A stretch of 64,000 nucleotides of DNA from Filomicrobium sp. (GTDB lineage Bacteria > Pseudomonadota > Alphaproteobacteria > Rhizobiales > Hyphomicrobiaceae): assembly GCA_017792465.1 (NCBI GenBank), contig CP051234.1, forward strand, positions 3,256,501-3,320,500, read 5' to 3'. The translations under genes were made by a program, and so were the position numbers. Within the stretch, counting starts at the first letter, position 1. The number at the start of each line of letters is the position of its first letter. Shown here piece after piece: positions 27,585-35,663 of the stretch. The notes beneath the pieces were generated by a model. It searched no databases and had not been told where the DNA came from. It worked only from the letters and a program-made list of their open reading frames with translations.

Positions 27585-28640
27585 ATGTCAGAGCGTCTTG
27601 ATAGCGCCGTGCAGCTGGCTGGCAGCCTGGCCCGCATGTCCTGGTACAGCGGCCTTAACTGGATCATGCAGCGACGGGCTCGCAATCTTGCTTCGCCGCC
27701 TGCGTTCAAGCCGACACTGCCGGTCCCCAACCGAAACGAACTGCTGGCAGATCTGAGGTCGCTCCTGCGATCGGATGCCGAGGCGGTCCGTGAAGGTGTG
27801 ATGCCGGCCGGGCACGAAGAAGCTTTTCGACCGTTGGAACACTTGCGGCGTATCCGAGGCATGTTTGCCGATCTGCCTTCGGCAACGGAGCGGCGCGTCG
27901 ATCGGGATGCGTCGTCGGTCAAGGAATTCGCAAACGGGGATTTCGACGAACTGCCGGAGTATTTCAAGCAGGATTTCCATTTCCAGACCGGCGGGTATTT
28001 GTCGGAGGACTCCGCCAAGCTTTACGACATACAAGTCGAAACGCTTTTTCACGGATCGGCGGCTGCGATGCGACGCAGAGCGATGGTGCCGCTTGCTCGG
28101 TTCATGCAAGGACGGGATCAGCGCGCGGTGTCGCTACTGGATGTTGCGTGCGGGACGGGCCGGCTTTTGAAGGACATCCGGCGTATCTATCCGGCGATGC
28201 GGCTGACCGGTCTCGATCTCAGTTCCTCTTATCTGGAAGAAGCGCAGGGCTATTTCGGCAATCTTCGCCGCGCTCGGTGGCTTGCGGGAAATGCTGAAGA
28301 TATTCCGGTTGGGGGTGCCAGCCAGGATGTTGTTGTCAGCGTCTTTTTGTTCCACGAGCTGCCGCCGGAGGTTCGGCACACTGTGGCCCGAGAAGTTAAT
28401 AGAGTGTTAAAGCCCGGCGGCCTTTTTATTTTCATCGACAGTTTGCAGATGGGCGACCGGCCGGGGTGGGATGGTCTTCTTGAAGCCTTCCCGGTGCGGT
28501 TTCACGAACCCTATTACCGGGGCTATTCGATTGACGACTTGGAAGCCCTTTTTGTAGACGCCGGGCTGCGCGTCGAAGCCGAAGAGATCGCATTTCTTTC
28601 CAAGATGATGGTCTGCCGCAAGGACGCAATTGCGGGCTGA
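27585..28640 (+). CDS. Class I SAM-dependent methyltransferase
   Basis: A 351-residue protein. The C-terminal half (about residues 180-300) is a Rossmann methyltransferase with VSLLDVACGTGRLLKDIRRI (motif I), LTGLDLSSSYLEEA, the acidic AGNAEDIPV, SVFLFHELPPEVR and LKPGGLFIFIDSLQMGD. The N-terminal 150 residues are helical and unlike common methyltransferases, with a FKQDFHFQTGGYLSEDSAKL segment bridging the two. The substrate may be a lipid, quinone or pigment intermediate by similarity to UbiE-like enzymes, but this is not established. The ATG at 27585 follows GGGGTGG at good spacing. Confidence 0.85.
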   Translation: MSERLDSAVQLAGSLARMSWYSGLNWIMQRRARNLASPPAFKPTLPVPNRNELLADLRSLLRSDAEAVREGVMPAGHEEAFRPLEHLRRIRGMFADLPSATERRVDRDASSVKEFANGDFDELPEYFKQDFHFQTGGYLSEDSAKLYDIQVETLFHGSAAAMRRRAMVPLARFMQGRDQRAVSLLDVACGTGRLLKDIRRIYPAMRLTGLDLSSSYLEEAQGYFGNLRRARWLAGNAEDIPVGGASQDVVVSVFLFHELPPEVRHTVAREVNRVLKPGGLFIFIDSLQMGDRPGWDGLLEAFPVRFHEPYYRGYSIDDLEALFVDAGLRVEAEEIAFLSKMMVCRKDAIAG

Positions 28641-28952
28641 GCGCGCGACGGTCACCTATTCGATGCCCGTTTGGGCATTTTCGGGAAGGTTACTTTGTCC
28701 TTAGCAGTATCTTTACGCTGCCCAACTACCGTTAGTGTGGGAGCAGAAGTTGCGCGTTCGTCGTCGCAGCGTTTGCGACCGCGCGACTTCGGCAACATGG
28801 GCACGTGAGGCTTAAGGCGCAGTACGCTTTCGCAATGTGAAGTCTGGGCTCGTGTTCGGGTCACATCTGCGCAATCAAAGGTTTTGCTGCCCGGGAGAGT
28901 TGCGCCAATCCACACGGCGCAGGGCGCAGTAGAGTTCGGGCGCTTAACATCC
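28641..28952. other. Intergenic region before the pentapeptide-repeat gene
   Basis: 312 bases; probably the promoter region of the three-gene unit starting at 28953. No tRNA, repeat or credible gene is seen; the minus-strand frame here looks like a shadow. Confidence 0.4.
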
Positions 28953-29837
28953 ATGACCAAGTTCAATCCCCAGCGCAATTCGACCGTCGTGGCGGAGCTG
29001 AAGCTATTGAACCCCTGGGTCGAGAACACCGATTACGGTGACGATATCGTCCAGTTGGCACGGGCGCTTTTGGGTGACATCGGCCCCATCTCAGAAAAAG
29101 CTCACTTCGAACAGCGGCTGGCGACGATGGGTCGGTTTGCTGCCGGACGTAAGACCTGGAATGCCTGGTCGCAGGATATGATGGAAGTGCGCAGCCTGGC
29201 TGATACGGACCCGGCGCTCAGTGCCGTTTGCGATGCCTTGGCGATCGCCAATTTCTCAGGGGCACGCTTTACCGAGAATATCGATTTCGCAGCGTTGATC
29301 TTTCCGGGCCGTTCGGATTTCAGCGGTAGCGAATTTGAAGCGGATTGCTGGCTGCAGGGCGCAACTTTTTACGGACCGGCCGTTTTCCGGCAGACGTCCT
29401 ATCTCGGCGAAACGAACTTCGAGCGTTCGACATTCAACGCGAGTGCTGATTTTTCCAACGCGGTGTTTGCGCGTCTGGGTCAGTTCCGCGAACTCCAGAT
29501 CCTCGGTCAGGCGTTGTTCGAATATACGGATTTTGCAAACGGCGCCTGGTATTCGGGCAGCACGTTTGCCGAAGTCTCGTTCCTTGATGCTCGCTTCGGC
29601 GATGCCGCTTCATTTACTGATTGTCAGTTTGCCGGCAGCGCAACTTTTGAGCGGGCCATGTTCCTGGCTTCGTGTGGTTTTGAGGGCGCGGCTTTCAAAC
29701 AGGCTGCCAATTTCCGAGATGTGAACGTTGCGGGAGCTGCCTGGTTTTATGGTGCTGAGTTTGCGCAGCCGGCGGACTTTCAGGGCATGACCACGGCAGG
29801 CCGTGGCGATTTTCAGGACTTAATGGTGCCGGTCTGA
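28953..29837 (+). CDS. Pentapeptide-repeat protein
   Basis: A 294-residue protein. Residues 1-95 are non-repetitive and helical. From about residue 95 to the end it is made of pentapeptide repeats of the A-x-F type (IANFSGARFTENIDFAALIF, then SDFSGSEFEADCW, TNFERSTFNASADFSNAVF and so on), expected to fold into a right-handed quadrilateral beta helix. Such proteins include DNA mimics (Qnr/MfpA) and scaffolds; nothing indicates which. The frame from 28884 is longer, but the ATG at 28953 starts a normal N-terminus. It is 49 bases upstream of the DisA_N-like gene and probably cotranscribed. Confidence 0.85.
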   Translation: MTKFNPQRNSTVVAELKLLNPWVENTDYGDDIVQLARALLGDIGPISEKAHFEQRLATMGRFAAGRKTWNAWSQDMMEVRSLADTDPALSAVCDALAIANFSGARFTENIDFAALIFPGRSDFSGSEFEADCWLQGATFYGPAVFRQTSYLGETNFERSTFNASADFSNAVFARLGQFRELQILGQALFEYTDFANGAWYSGSTFAEVSFLDARFGDAASFTDCQFAGSATFERAMFLASCGFEGAAFKQAANFRDVNVAGAAWFYGAEFAQPADFQGMTTAGRGDFQDLMVPV

Positions 29838-29886
29838 TAAGGCGGCGCCAAATGACGATGCGAACGAATAGCGAGGCTTATCCGTT

Positions 29887-31359
29887 TTGTTGAAAGAACC
29901 CGACATACAGCCGCAGGTGACCCAGCAGGCGCTGTCGGCTGGCAAGCGTATCTCCGTCTCTCTTGAATCGTTCGAGCAGGTTCGCAGCCTGCTGGAGAAA
30001 TTCAACGAAGATTGTGAAATCACCTTCGTCGTGGCTTTGCATGACCAGAGCGGCATCCACATCGCCTCCAGCGCCGATACTCGTCCGGCTTACGTCAACG
30101 CAGCATCGCGCCACATATCCGCTGGCGCCAAGAGCGTTGAGTTTGTTTCTTGCGAAGACGAACGCGAGCCTGCCTTCGAAGAGGCAACGCGCAGTTACTT
30201 CGACCGACTTGAGTGCGCCGCGAATGGCGGTGAGTTTGTGTTCAAATCGGTCCGCACGGAGTTCGATTATCGTACAGTTGGCTTTCTGGTGACCTCCGCG
30301 AACGGCCAGTCCGGGCAGGAGGCTACGGAAGGCAATTCGCGGGCGTTTGAGATCAAGCGGTTGTTTGATGCGCTGATCTATGTGTCGCTGCAGTACTGCT
30401 TGTCGCCCAGGCAGTCGGATACGTTTTTTGGTCTTGCGCCTGACCTTCTGTCGCGCGCTGCCGCCCAGCTTTTCTTGCAGAAGCTATCGCAGGAAGCGAC
30501 GGGGCGGATGAACTACGGTCTCTACGAGTTGTGCTGCGACCTGGCAGCGGCCCAGTACGAAGGGCGCTCGGGGGCAGGCTACATCGTTCTTGCCAAGCGC
30601 GGCGATCCTAAAATCAAGCCGAGCATCGAGTTTCGGCGGCCGATCCATCTGTCGCACAAGACGGGCGCGCGCAAGCTTATCGAAATGGCTTCCAAGCAGT
30701 TCGCGTTGCTGTTTGACGGCGATTACTTCTACGGCTTTTGCGATTTCGACCAGACGAAGGATTGCACGCACGTCTTGTTCAAAGGCCGCGGGATCTGGAC
30801 GATGCAGCGCGGCGAGCAACTGCTGGCGATGATCAACTACGGTACGCCTGTCGAAGCCGAACGCATTTTGACAAAGCAGCTGTTTCAGGCGCACGTCAAG
30901 CAGGTCTTGCCGATGGTCGATGCGGAGGGGCTTGAGACGCTCTGGAACATCGCGATCATTGCGGCGCGGCAGCCGGTCGGGACCAACATCCTGTTCACGC
31001 CTGCAGCGCCGAAAGAAGCACAACGTCTATCCTCGCAGTGCATTCCGATCCGCCCGGTCGCGTTGACAGCGGACGTAACGACCCAGCTCACGGCCATCGA
31101 CGGGACGCTGATTGCGGACGTCAACGGCAACGTTCATGCGGTCGGGGCCATCATGGACGGCGGCTCGACGGTGAGCGGCACCTGGCAGCGGGGCGGGCGA
31201 TATAACTCTGCGGCCAACTACGTGACGAGTTCGCCGCATCCGGCGATGATCTTCATCGTCTCGCAGGACGGCTACGTGGATATCGTGCCGCCGATGAATC
31301 CGAAGGGCGATAAATGGTCCATGAAGCGGTACCTAAAGTTGAACTCCACTGCCATCTGA
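29887..31359 (+). CDS. Protein with divergent DisA_N (diadenylate cyclase-like) domain and unknown sensor region
   Basis: A 490-residue protein, apparently soluble, that I do not recognise as a named gene. The C-terminal 130 residues resemble the DisA_N nucleotide cyclase fold: IAARQPVGTNILFTP, then an Asp405-Gly406 loop (TAIDGTLIADVNGNVHAVGA), a GRYNSA block at Arg438 and the IVSQDGYVDIVP end. In known c-di-AMP synthases these positions are DGA and RHR; here they read DGT and RYN. That suggests either a different nucleotide product or lost activity. Residues 1-330 would be a sensor region of unknown type. It starts at a TTG (GAGG ten bases upstream) and overlaps the next gene by 46 bases. 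Confidence 0.72.
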   Translation: MLKEPDIQPQVTQQALSAGKRISVSLESFEQVRSLLEKFNEDCEITFVVALHDQSGIHIASSADTRPAYVNAASRHISAGAKSVEFVSCEDEREPAFEEATRSYFDRLECAANGGEFVFKSVRTEFDYRTVGFLVTSANGQSGQEATEGNSRAFEIKRLFDALIYVSLQYCLSPRQSDTFFGLAPDLLSRAAAQLFLQKLSQEATGRMNYGLYELCCDLAAAQYEGRSGAGYIVLAKRGDPKIKPSIEFRRPIHLSHKTGARKLIEMASKQFALLFDGDYFYGFCDFDQTKDCTHVLFKGRGIWTMQRGEQLLAMINYGTPVEAERILTKQLFQAHVKQVLPMVDAEGLETLWNIAIIAARQPVGTNILFTPAAPKEAQRLSSQCIPIRPVALTADVTTQLTAIDGTLIADVNGNVHAVGAIMDGGSTVSGTWQRGGRYNSAANYVTSSPHPAMIFIVSQDGYVDIVPPMNPKGDKWSMKRYLKLNSTAI

Positions 31360-32321
31360 TCGGGGTCCTCACTCCGGCCTTGTTGCGGGATCTGCGTGCG
31401 GATGGGCATCCGATCCTGGTCGAGCCTGAGGCTGCTGCGCCCGTTCAATTCGGCGAGGGTCCGGATGGCTTCGGGCGGTGGCTGACGCGCGTCGAGCCCT
31501 ATAAGTCGGCCGGTTGGCGGACCTACCTTCCCATTCTTGGCTGGTATATCGACAAGCTTGTCGAGCAGAATGTCGTCTATGCCGAGATGATGATTTCGCC
31601 CTTGATGTTTTCGCGCGATTTCGGAGCACTGGCGCAAGAGTTTGAAGAATTCCGCACTTGGGTTCGAGAACGGGAAGCCGGACGCATCCAGATCGAGTTT
31701 CTGTTTCTGGTTCCGCGCAGCCTGCCTGACGAATTGATCGAGAAGGATACGCAGCGCTGCGTGTTCTTGGCCAAGGACAACGGGATTTCGGGCATTTCGA
31801 TTGCGGGATTGGAATCGCATATGCCGGCCTCGCGATTTTCGCGCATGTGCCGTGAACTCAAAGATCATGGGCTCGGTATTGAAATCCATGCCGGTGAGCT
31901 TGGCGGTCCGGAAGAGGTTTGTGAAGCTCTTGACGTTGGGTTTGCCGATCGTATTGGACACGGGATCAGAGCCTTTGAGGATGAAGATCTCGTGGCGCGG
32001 CTTTGCGATGAACAGGTCCACCTGGAATTTTGTCCGACGAGCAATTTGAAAATGGGAGCTGCAAAATCAATCGCGGAGCACCCAATCGGGCGGGCGCGCG
32101 ATCTGGGGATGAATTTTTCAATCAATACCGATGATCCGGGCGCATTCGGCTGCAGCATGACGAGCGAGTTCGAGCTCATTCATAGGTACTTTAGTTTTTC
32201 GAAAGAGGATTTCAGCAAGGTCGCGCAGAATTCGCTGGCATCAAGGTTCGCAAAAGAGCTGCGATGTAAGGTTGCGGCGAATCTGGAGCGTGCGCAATCA
32301 GAGGTCGTAGCGCTCGCTTAA
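31314..32321 (+). CDS. Adenosine deaminase family amidohydrolase
   Basis: A 335-residue TIM-barrel amidohydrolase with all metal and catalytic residues of the adenosine/adenine deaminase family: His12 and His14 in KVELHCHLIG, the His-Ala-Gly-Glu motif in EIHAGELGG, the RIGHGI histidine, CPTSNL, and the paired Asp of NTDDPG. It would deaminate adenosine, adenine or a related nucleoside or nucleotide in the cytoplasm. The ATG at 31314 lies inside the end of the previous gene, giving a 46-base overlap and likely translational coupling. In this context it might process the product of the cyclase-like protein; this is inference. Confidence 0.88.
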   Translation: MVHEAVPKVELHCHLIGVLTPALLRDLRADGHPILVEPEAAAPVQFGEGPDGFGRWLTRVEPYKSAGWRTYLPILGWYIDKLVEQNVVYAEMMISPLMFSRDFGALAQEFEEFRTWVREREAGRIQIEFLFLVPRSLPDELIEKDTQRCVFLAKDNGISGISIAGLESHMPASRFSRMCRELKDHGLGIEIHAGELGGPEEVCEALDVGFADRIGHGIRAFEDEDLVARLCDEQVHLEFCPTSNLKMGAAKSIAEHPIGRARDLGMNFSINTDDPGAFGCSMTSEFELIHRYFSFSKEDFSKVAQNSLASRFAKELRCKVAANLERAQSEVVALA

Positions 32322-32572
32322 CCTACTGCAGCAAAACATCATGTTTCTGCGCACCAGTCGTACCGGAATAACTGTTTTCAATCGAAATTCGGTAGATGAC
32401 TCGCGCCTGTGAATTGCAATGTCGCCGGGGCATGGTTACGCCCAGTTTGGCCTAAAGGCTGACGCTCAAAGCGATTCGCTGGCGGACCTGCGTCAGGCAG
32501 TCTGAGGTCACTTTTATTCAGTAAGAGTTTGGAGTTCGAACGCGGAGCCGGAATGGCGAGCAGGAAGATGCG

Positions 32573-34303
32573 ATGAGCAATGTTTTTTTATCTGGTCTCG
32601 ATAGCGGTTATCATCTGACCAGCACTACGATCACATTCGCTTTTAGCGACGCCTACTTCGCATGGAACACTTACGAAGAGGCGCAGTTCCGTGCGGCCCT
32701 GGAGCAATGGTCGAACGTTGCGAATGTCACTTTCGTTGAGACCGCGAACCAAGCTCAAGCGGATTTTCGGCTGTTCAACGTCGACGACAGCATCATCGGT
32801 TCGGGCGTCCTTGCAGACTTCGAATATCCTTATGGCGGTCAGCAATTTGGCCGCTTCAACTACGAAGGGCTTGGCTGGGACTACGACAATACGACCGGGG
32901 GCCTCGAACAAGGCGGCTACGGGTATTCGACCATCCTGCATGAGGTCGGCCACGGCCTCGGGTTGGCACATCCGCATGACGCGAGCGGTTCCTCGACGAT
33001 TTTTCCCGGTGTCAGCAGCCCGTGGGACACCGGCAACTACGGCTATAACCAGGGCCTCTATACGGTCATGGGCTATAACGATGGCCGGGTGGTCGATGGG
33101 CTCAGCCCCTACACGATCGAGAACTATGGCTGGTCCGGCGGGCCGATGGCCTTCGACATCTTTGCCATCCAGCGCATCTATGGCGCCAACACCAGCTATA
33201 ACACTGGCGATGACACCTACTCATTGCCGGAAGTGAACGACACCGGCACGTTCTATCAGGCGATTTGGGATGCAGGCGGATTCGACACCATTGCTTATGG
33301 TGGATCTGCCGCGACAAACATCGATTTGAGAACGGCGACCTTGCGCTATGGCGATCCGCATGCGGGTGGCTATCTTTCGACCGCGGCAGGGATCTACGGC
33401 GGCTTTACGATTGCGGCCGGCGTCAGGATCGAAGCTGCCAGTGGCGGCTCGGGCAACGATCGCATTATCGGTAACAACGCACGCAACGTCATCGATGGGA
33501 ATGACGGGGATGACCTGATCAAGGGGCTGAACGGTCACGATCTCTTGCGGGGTGGGGCCGGCGCTGACGTTATCATCGGCGGCTACGGTAGCGACACTAT
33601 TGAGGGCGGTGATAACGATGACCGTCTTTATGGCCAGATCGGCAATGATTGGATCGAGACCGGTGACGGTGCCAACCTCGCAGACGGCGGCGACGGCAAC
33701 GACCGCGTTATCGGTGGCATTGATGCCGACAAAATCTATGGCGGCGCTGGTCGCGACGCTCTGCTTGGCGGCGACGGCAACGACATGATTTGGGGCGGTG
33801 ACGACAACGATGTCCTGGTTGGTGGCAGCGGAAATGATCGCCTGATCGGCCAGCGCGGTGTGAACCGTATGTATGGTGAGGACGGCGACGATGTTCTTGT
33901 CGGCGGCAATGAGCGAGATCGTTTGATCGGCGGCAATGATAACGACCGCCTTGTTGGCCGAGGTGGCGATGACGTTCTTATCGGCGGCGACGGCAATGAT
34001 ACCCTGATCGGCGGGCCGGGCCGCGATTTCTATTACGGTGGAGCTGGCGACGACAGTTATGTGTTCTCGAATGGGGACCGCGATATGGCCGTCATTCAGG
34101 ATGGCTGGGGTGACGATCGTATCGTCAGGTTTGCAGATGGCGAAGACATCTTGAATCTGCGCCAAGTGAGCGGACTGACGAGTTTCAATCAGCTGACAAT
34201 TACGGCCGACGGCAATGACACGCTTGTCACCTTCGGCGCGGACAGCATCCGGTTGGTGAATGTCGATCCGTCACTCATTACCGACGACGATATCCTGATT
34301 TAG
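32573..34303 (+). CDS. Serralysin-like RTX metalloprotease
   Basis: A 576-residue secreted-type protein. The N-terminal M10 domain has the zinc motif HEVGHGLGLAH (His123, Glu124, His127, His133) and the Met-turn at Met166 (YTVMGYN). A peptidase C-terminal domain follows, and from about residue 295 to 500 there are many calcium-binding RTX nonapeptides of the GGxGxD type. There is no N-terminal signal peptide, as expected for type I secretion, where the signal is C-terminal. Serralysins degrade extracellular proteins. No ABC transporter/MFP pair for type I secretion is adjacent, so it must be exported by a system elsewhere. Confidence 0.92.
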   Translation: MSNVFLSGLDSGYHLTSTTITFAFSDAYFAWNTYEEAQFRAALEQWSNVANVTFVETANQAQADFRLFNVDDSIIGSGVLADFEYPYGGQQFGRFNYEGLGWDYDNTTGGLEQGGYGYSTILHEVGHGLGLAHPHDASGSSTIFPGVSSPWDTGNYGYNQGLYTVMGYNDGRVVDGLSPYTIENYGWSGGPMAFDIFAIQRIYGANTSYNTGDDTYSLPEVNDTGTFYQAIWDAGGFDTIAYGGSAATNIDLRTATLRYGDPHAGGYLSTAAGIYGGFTIAAGVRIEAASGGSGNDRIIGNNARNVIDGNDGDDLIKGLNGHDLLRGGAGADVIIGGYGSDTIEGGDNDDRLYGQIGNDWIETGDGANLADGGDGNDRVIGGIDADKIYGGAGRDALLGGDGNDMIWGGDDNDVLVGGSGNDRLIGQRGVNRMYGEDGDDVLVGGNERDRLIGGNDNDRLVGRGGDDVLIGGDGNDTLIGGPGRDFYYGGAGDDSYVFSNGDRDMAVIQDGWGDDRIVRFADGEDILNLRQVSGLTSFNQLTITADGNDTLVTFGADSIRLVNVDPSLITDDDILI

Positions 34304-34375
34304 TTTCGGCCGGACATTGTGTCTGAGCTTGGTTGTTGCTTGCGCCACTGAGGGTGCGGGCAAATGGCTCTTGCT

Positions 34376-35512
34376 CTAGTCGAGCTCTTCCATGTCTTCA
34401 TCAATGTCCACAATTCGGCGCGGCGGTGGCGATCGCCGTGGCGGCTGACCGTCGAGCACGGTTTCGTGGACGAAGCGGATCTGGTCGAGGTCCTGGATGA
34501 TCGCCTGGGAATTCGACAGCACGTTGCGGATGAAGACGAACAAGAAGCGGATCAGCAAGAAGCCGATCAACAGATAGATCAAGTGTTCGGTCGTCGTTTC
34601 CATCGATGACAGGAAGATAATGGCGGCGGCCAGCACCAGGCCGGCAACCGCGGAGAATGCGAGGTCGGGTGCGAACTGGCCTTTCAGCATGGCTTGCCGT
34701 TTTTGAGAGGCTTCGGCGGTCAGCTTCAGGTAGTCGCCGCGCAGCGATGCCAGTTGCTCGACGGTGATGGGCGGCTTTTTATTGTTCTTCTTGGGCGCCA
34801 TCATCTTGAAGACGTCGACGCGGTCTCGGTCGAGGTTCTTGATTGCCTCATTGGCGGCGTTGGCGCGGCGTCCTGCCAATAGATAGAAGAGCTGCAACGG
34901 GATCAGCGCTGCCAACGCGAAGACGATCAGCATCGGCATGATCAGCCCCAGCAACAGCAGGATGCCGGTACACAAGACGGCGTAGGAAATGGCTTCAGAC
35001 AGGTTGACGCTGCTGCGCGCGTAAGCGGTGATACTACGCATTGCATTGATGCGGACGGCGTCATTGGCAATCATGCCAGCGAACTGGGGCTGGCCGAAAA
35101 AGCTTTCCAGGAGTTGGTATTCGCATCGCGCGCGCAGGCTGTTCTTGATCAGCTTCAGGCCATAACCGGCGAGACCAGCACAGATGTAAAGGACGAGGAT
35201 CGCGGCGCCGCCGATCAAAGCGACGCTTTCGTGGGTCAGGCTTTGTCCGGAAAACCCGAGGGCGTCGGCAATTTGCTGGGCCTGGGTCCAATGAAACAGG
35301 ACGACAGCGGCGATCTTGATCGTTCCGGCGAGCGCGGCGAGGTTCATGCCTCTAGCAACGATGCCGAGCAATACGGCGGTTGAGAATGTGCCGGTGAGAT
35401 TTTTTGAAACGTAGCGGACGAGCCGTGTAAAGACGCCGCCGACGCGCTTGACGGATTTGACGCGGAGGGCTGCGAAGTGGTCCCACAGGCGGGTCGCAGA
35501 TGAGTTGCCCAT
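34376..35512 (-). CDS. Six-TM membrane protein resembling an ABC transporter transmembrane domain, no ATPase
   Basis: A 378-residue protein with about six hydrophobic helices in pairs (near 40-65, 95-120, 165-195, 195-215, 265-290, 290-315) and cytoplasmic charged loops. The loop SLRARCEYQLLESFFGQPQF is like the coupling-helix region of an exporter-type ABC transmembrane domain. No Walker A or LSGGQ motif is present, and the C-terminus ends in a Pro/Arg then acidic tail (PPRRSPPPRR, DIDEDMEELD). The gene stands alone, convergent with the RTX protease gene. The resemblance is loose; no function is assigned. Confidence 0.7.
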   Translation of the reverse strand: MGNSSATRLWDHFAALRVKSVKRVGGVFTRLVRYVSKNLTGTFSTAVLLGIVARGMNLAALAGTIKIAAVVLFHWTQAQQIADALGFSGQSLTHESVALIGGAAILVLYICAGLAGYGLKLIKNSLRARCEYQLLESFFGQPQFAGMIANDAVRINAMRSITAYARSSVNLSEAISYAVLCTGILLLLGLIMPMLIVFALAALIPLQLFYLLAGRRANAANEAIKNLDRDRVDVFKMMAPKKNNKKPPITVEQLASLRGDYLKLTAEASQKRQAMLKGQFAPDLAFSAVAGLVLAAAIIFLSSMETTTEHLIYLLIGFLLIRFLFVFIRNVLSNSQAIIQDLDQIRFVHETVLDGQPPRRSPPPRRIVDIDEDMEELD

Positions 35513-35545
35513 CGTGGGAGGCTCCCTGAGGATCCAGATTATCGC

Positions 35546-35579
35546 AAGCGCTGCTGACCTTGAGGGGGCAGCAGCGCTT
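35546..35579 (-). terminator. Hairpin after cysNC
   Basis: AAGCGCTGCTG and CAGCAGCGCTT form a perfect 11-base stem with a 12-base loop, 85 bases after the cysNC stop. No T run follows, so it may be a Rho-dependent end or stabilise the 3' end of the cys transcript. Confidence 0.5.
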
Positions 35580-35663
35580 TGCTGTTGGGGTGTTATCGGC
35601 GTCTACTTTGTTGAGCGGCCATATTTAAGGCAAGTGCTATAAAAGCAGTATGGTCAACGCCTG

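Noticed and set aside
33430-34040. Short periodic DNA repeats that could be mistaken for a tandem or CRISPR-like array
   Set aside because: They are in frame and encode the RTX calcium-binding nonapeptides.
33221-34165. 314-codon antisense frame over the RTX repeats
   Set aside because: Its Ala/Val/Ile repeats are the reverse complement of GGxGxD codons, so it follows from the RTX repeats.
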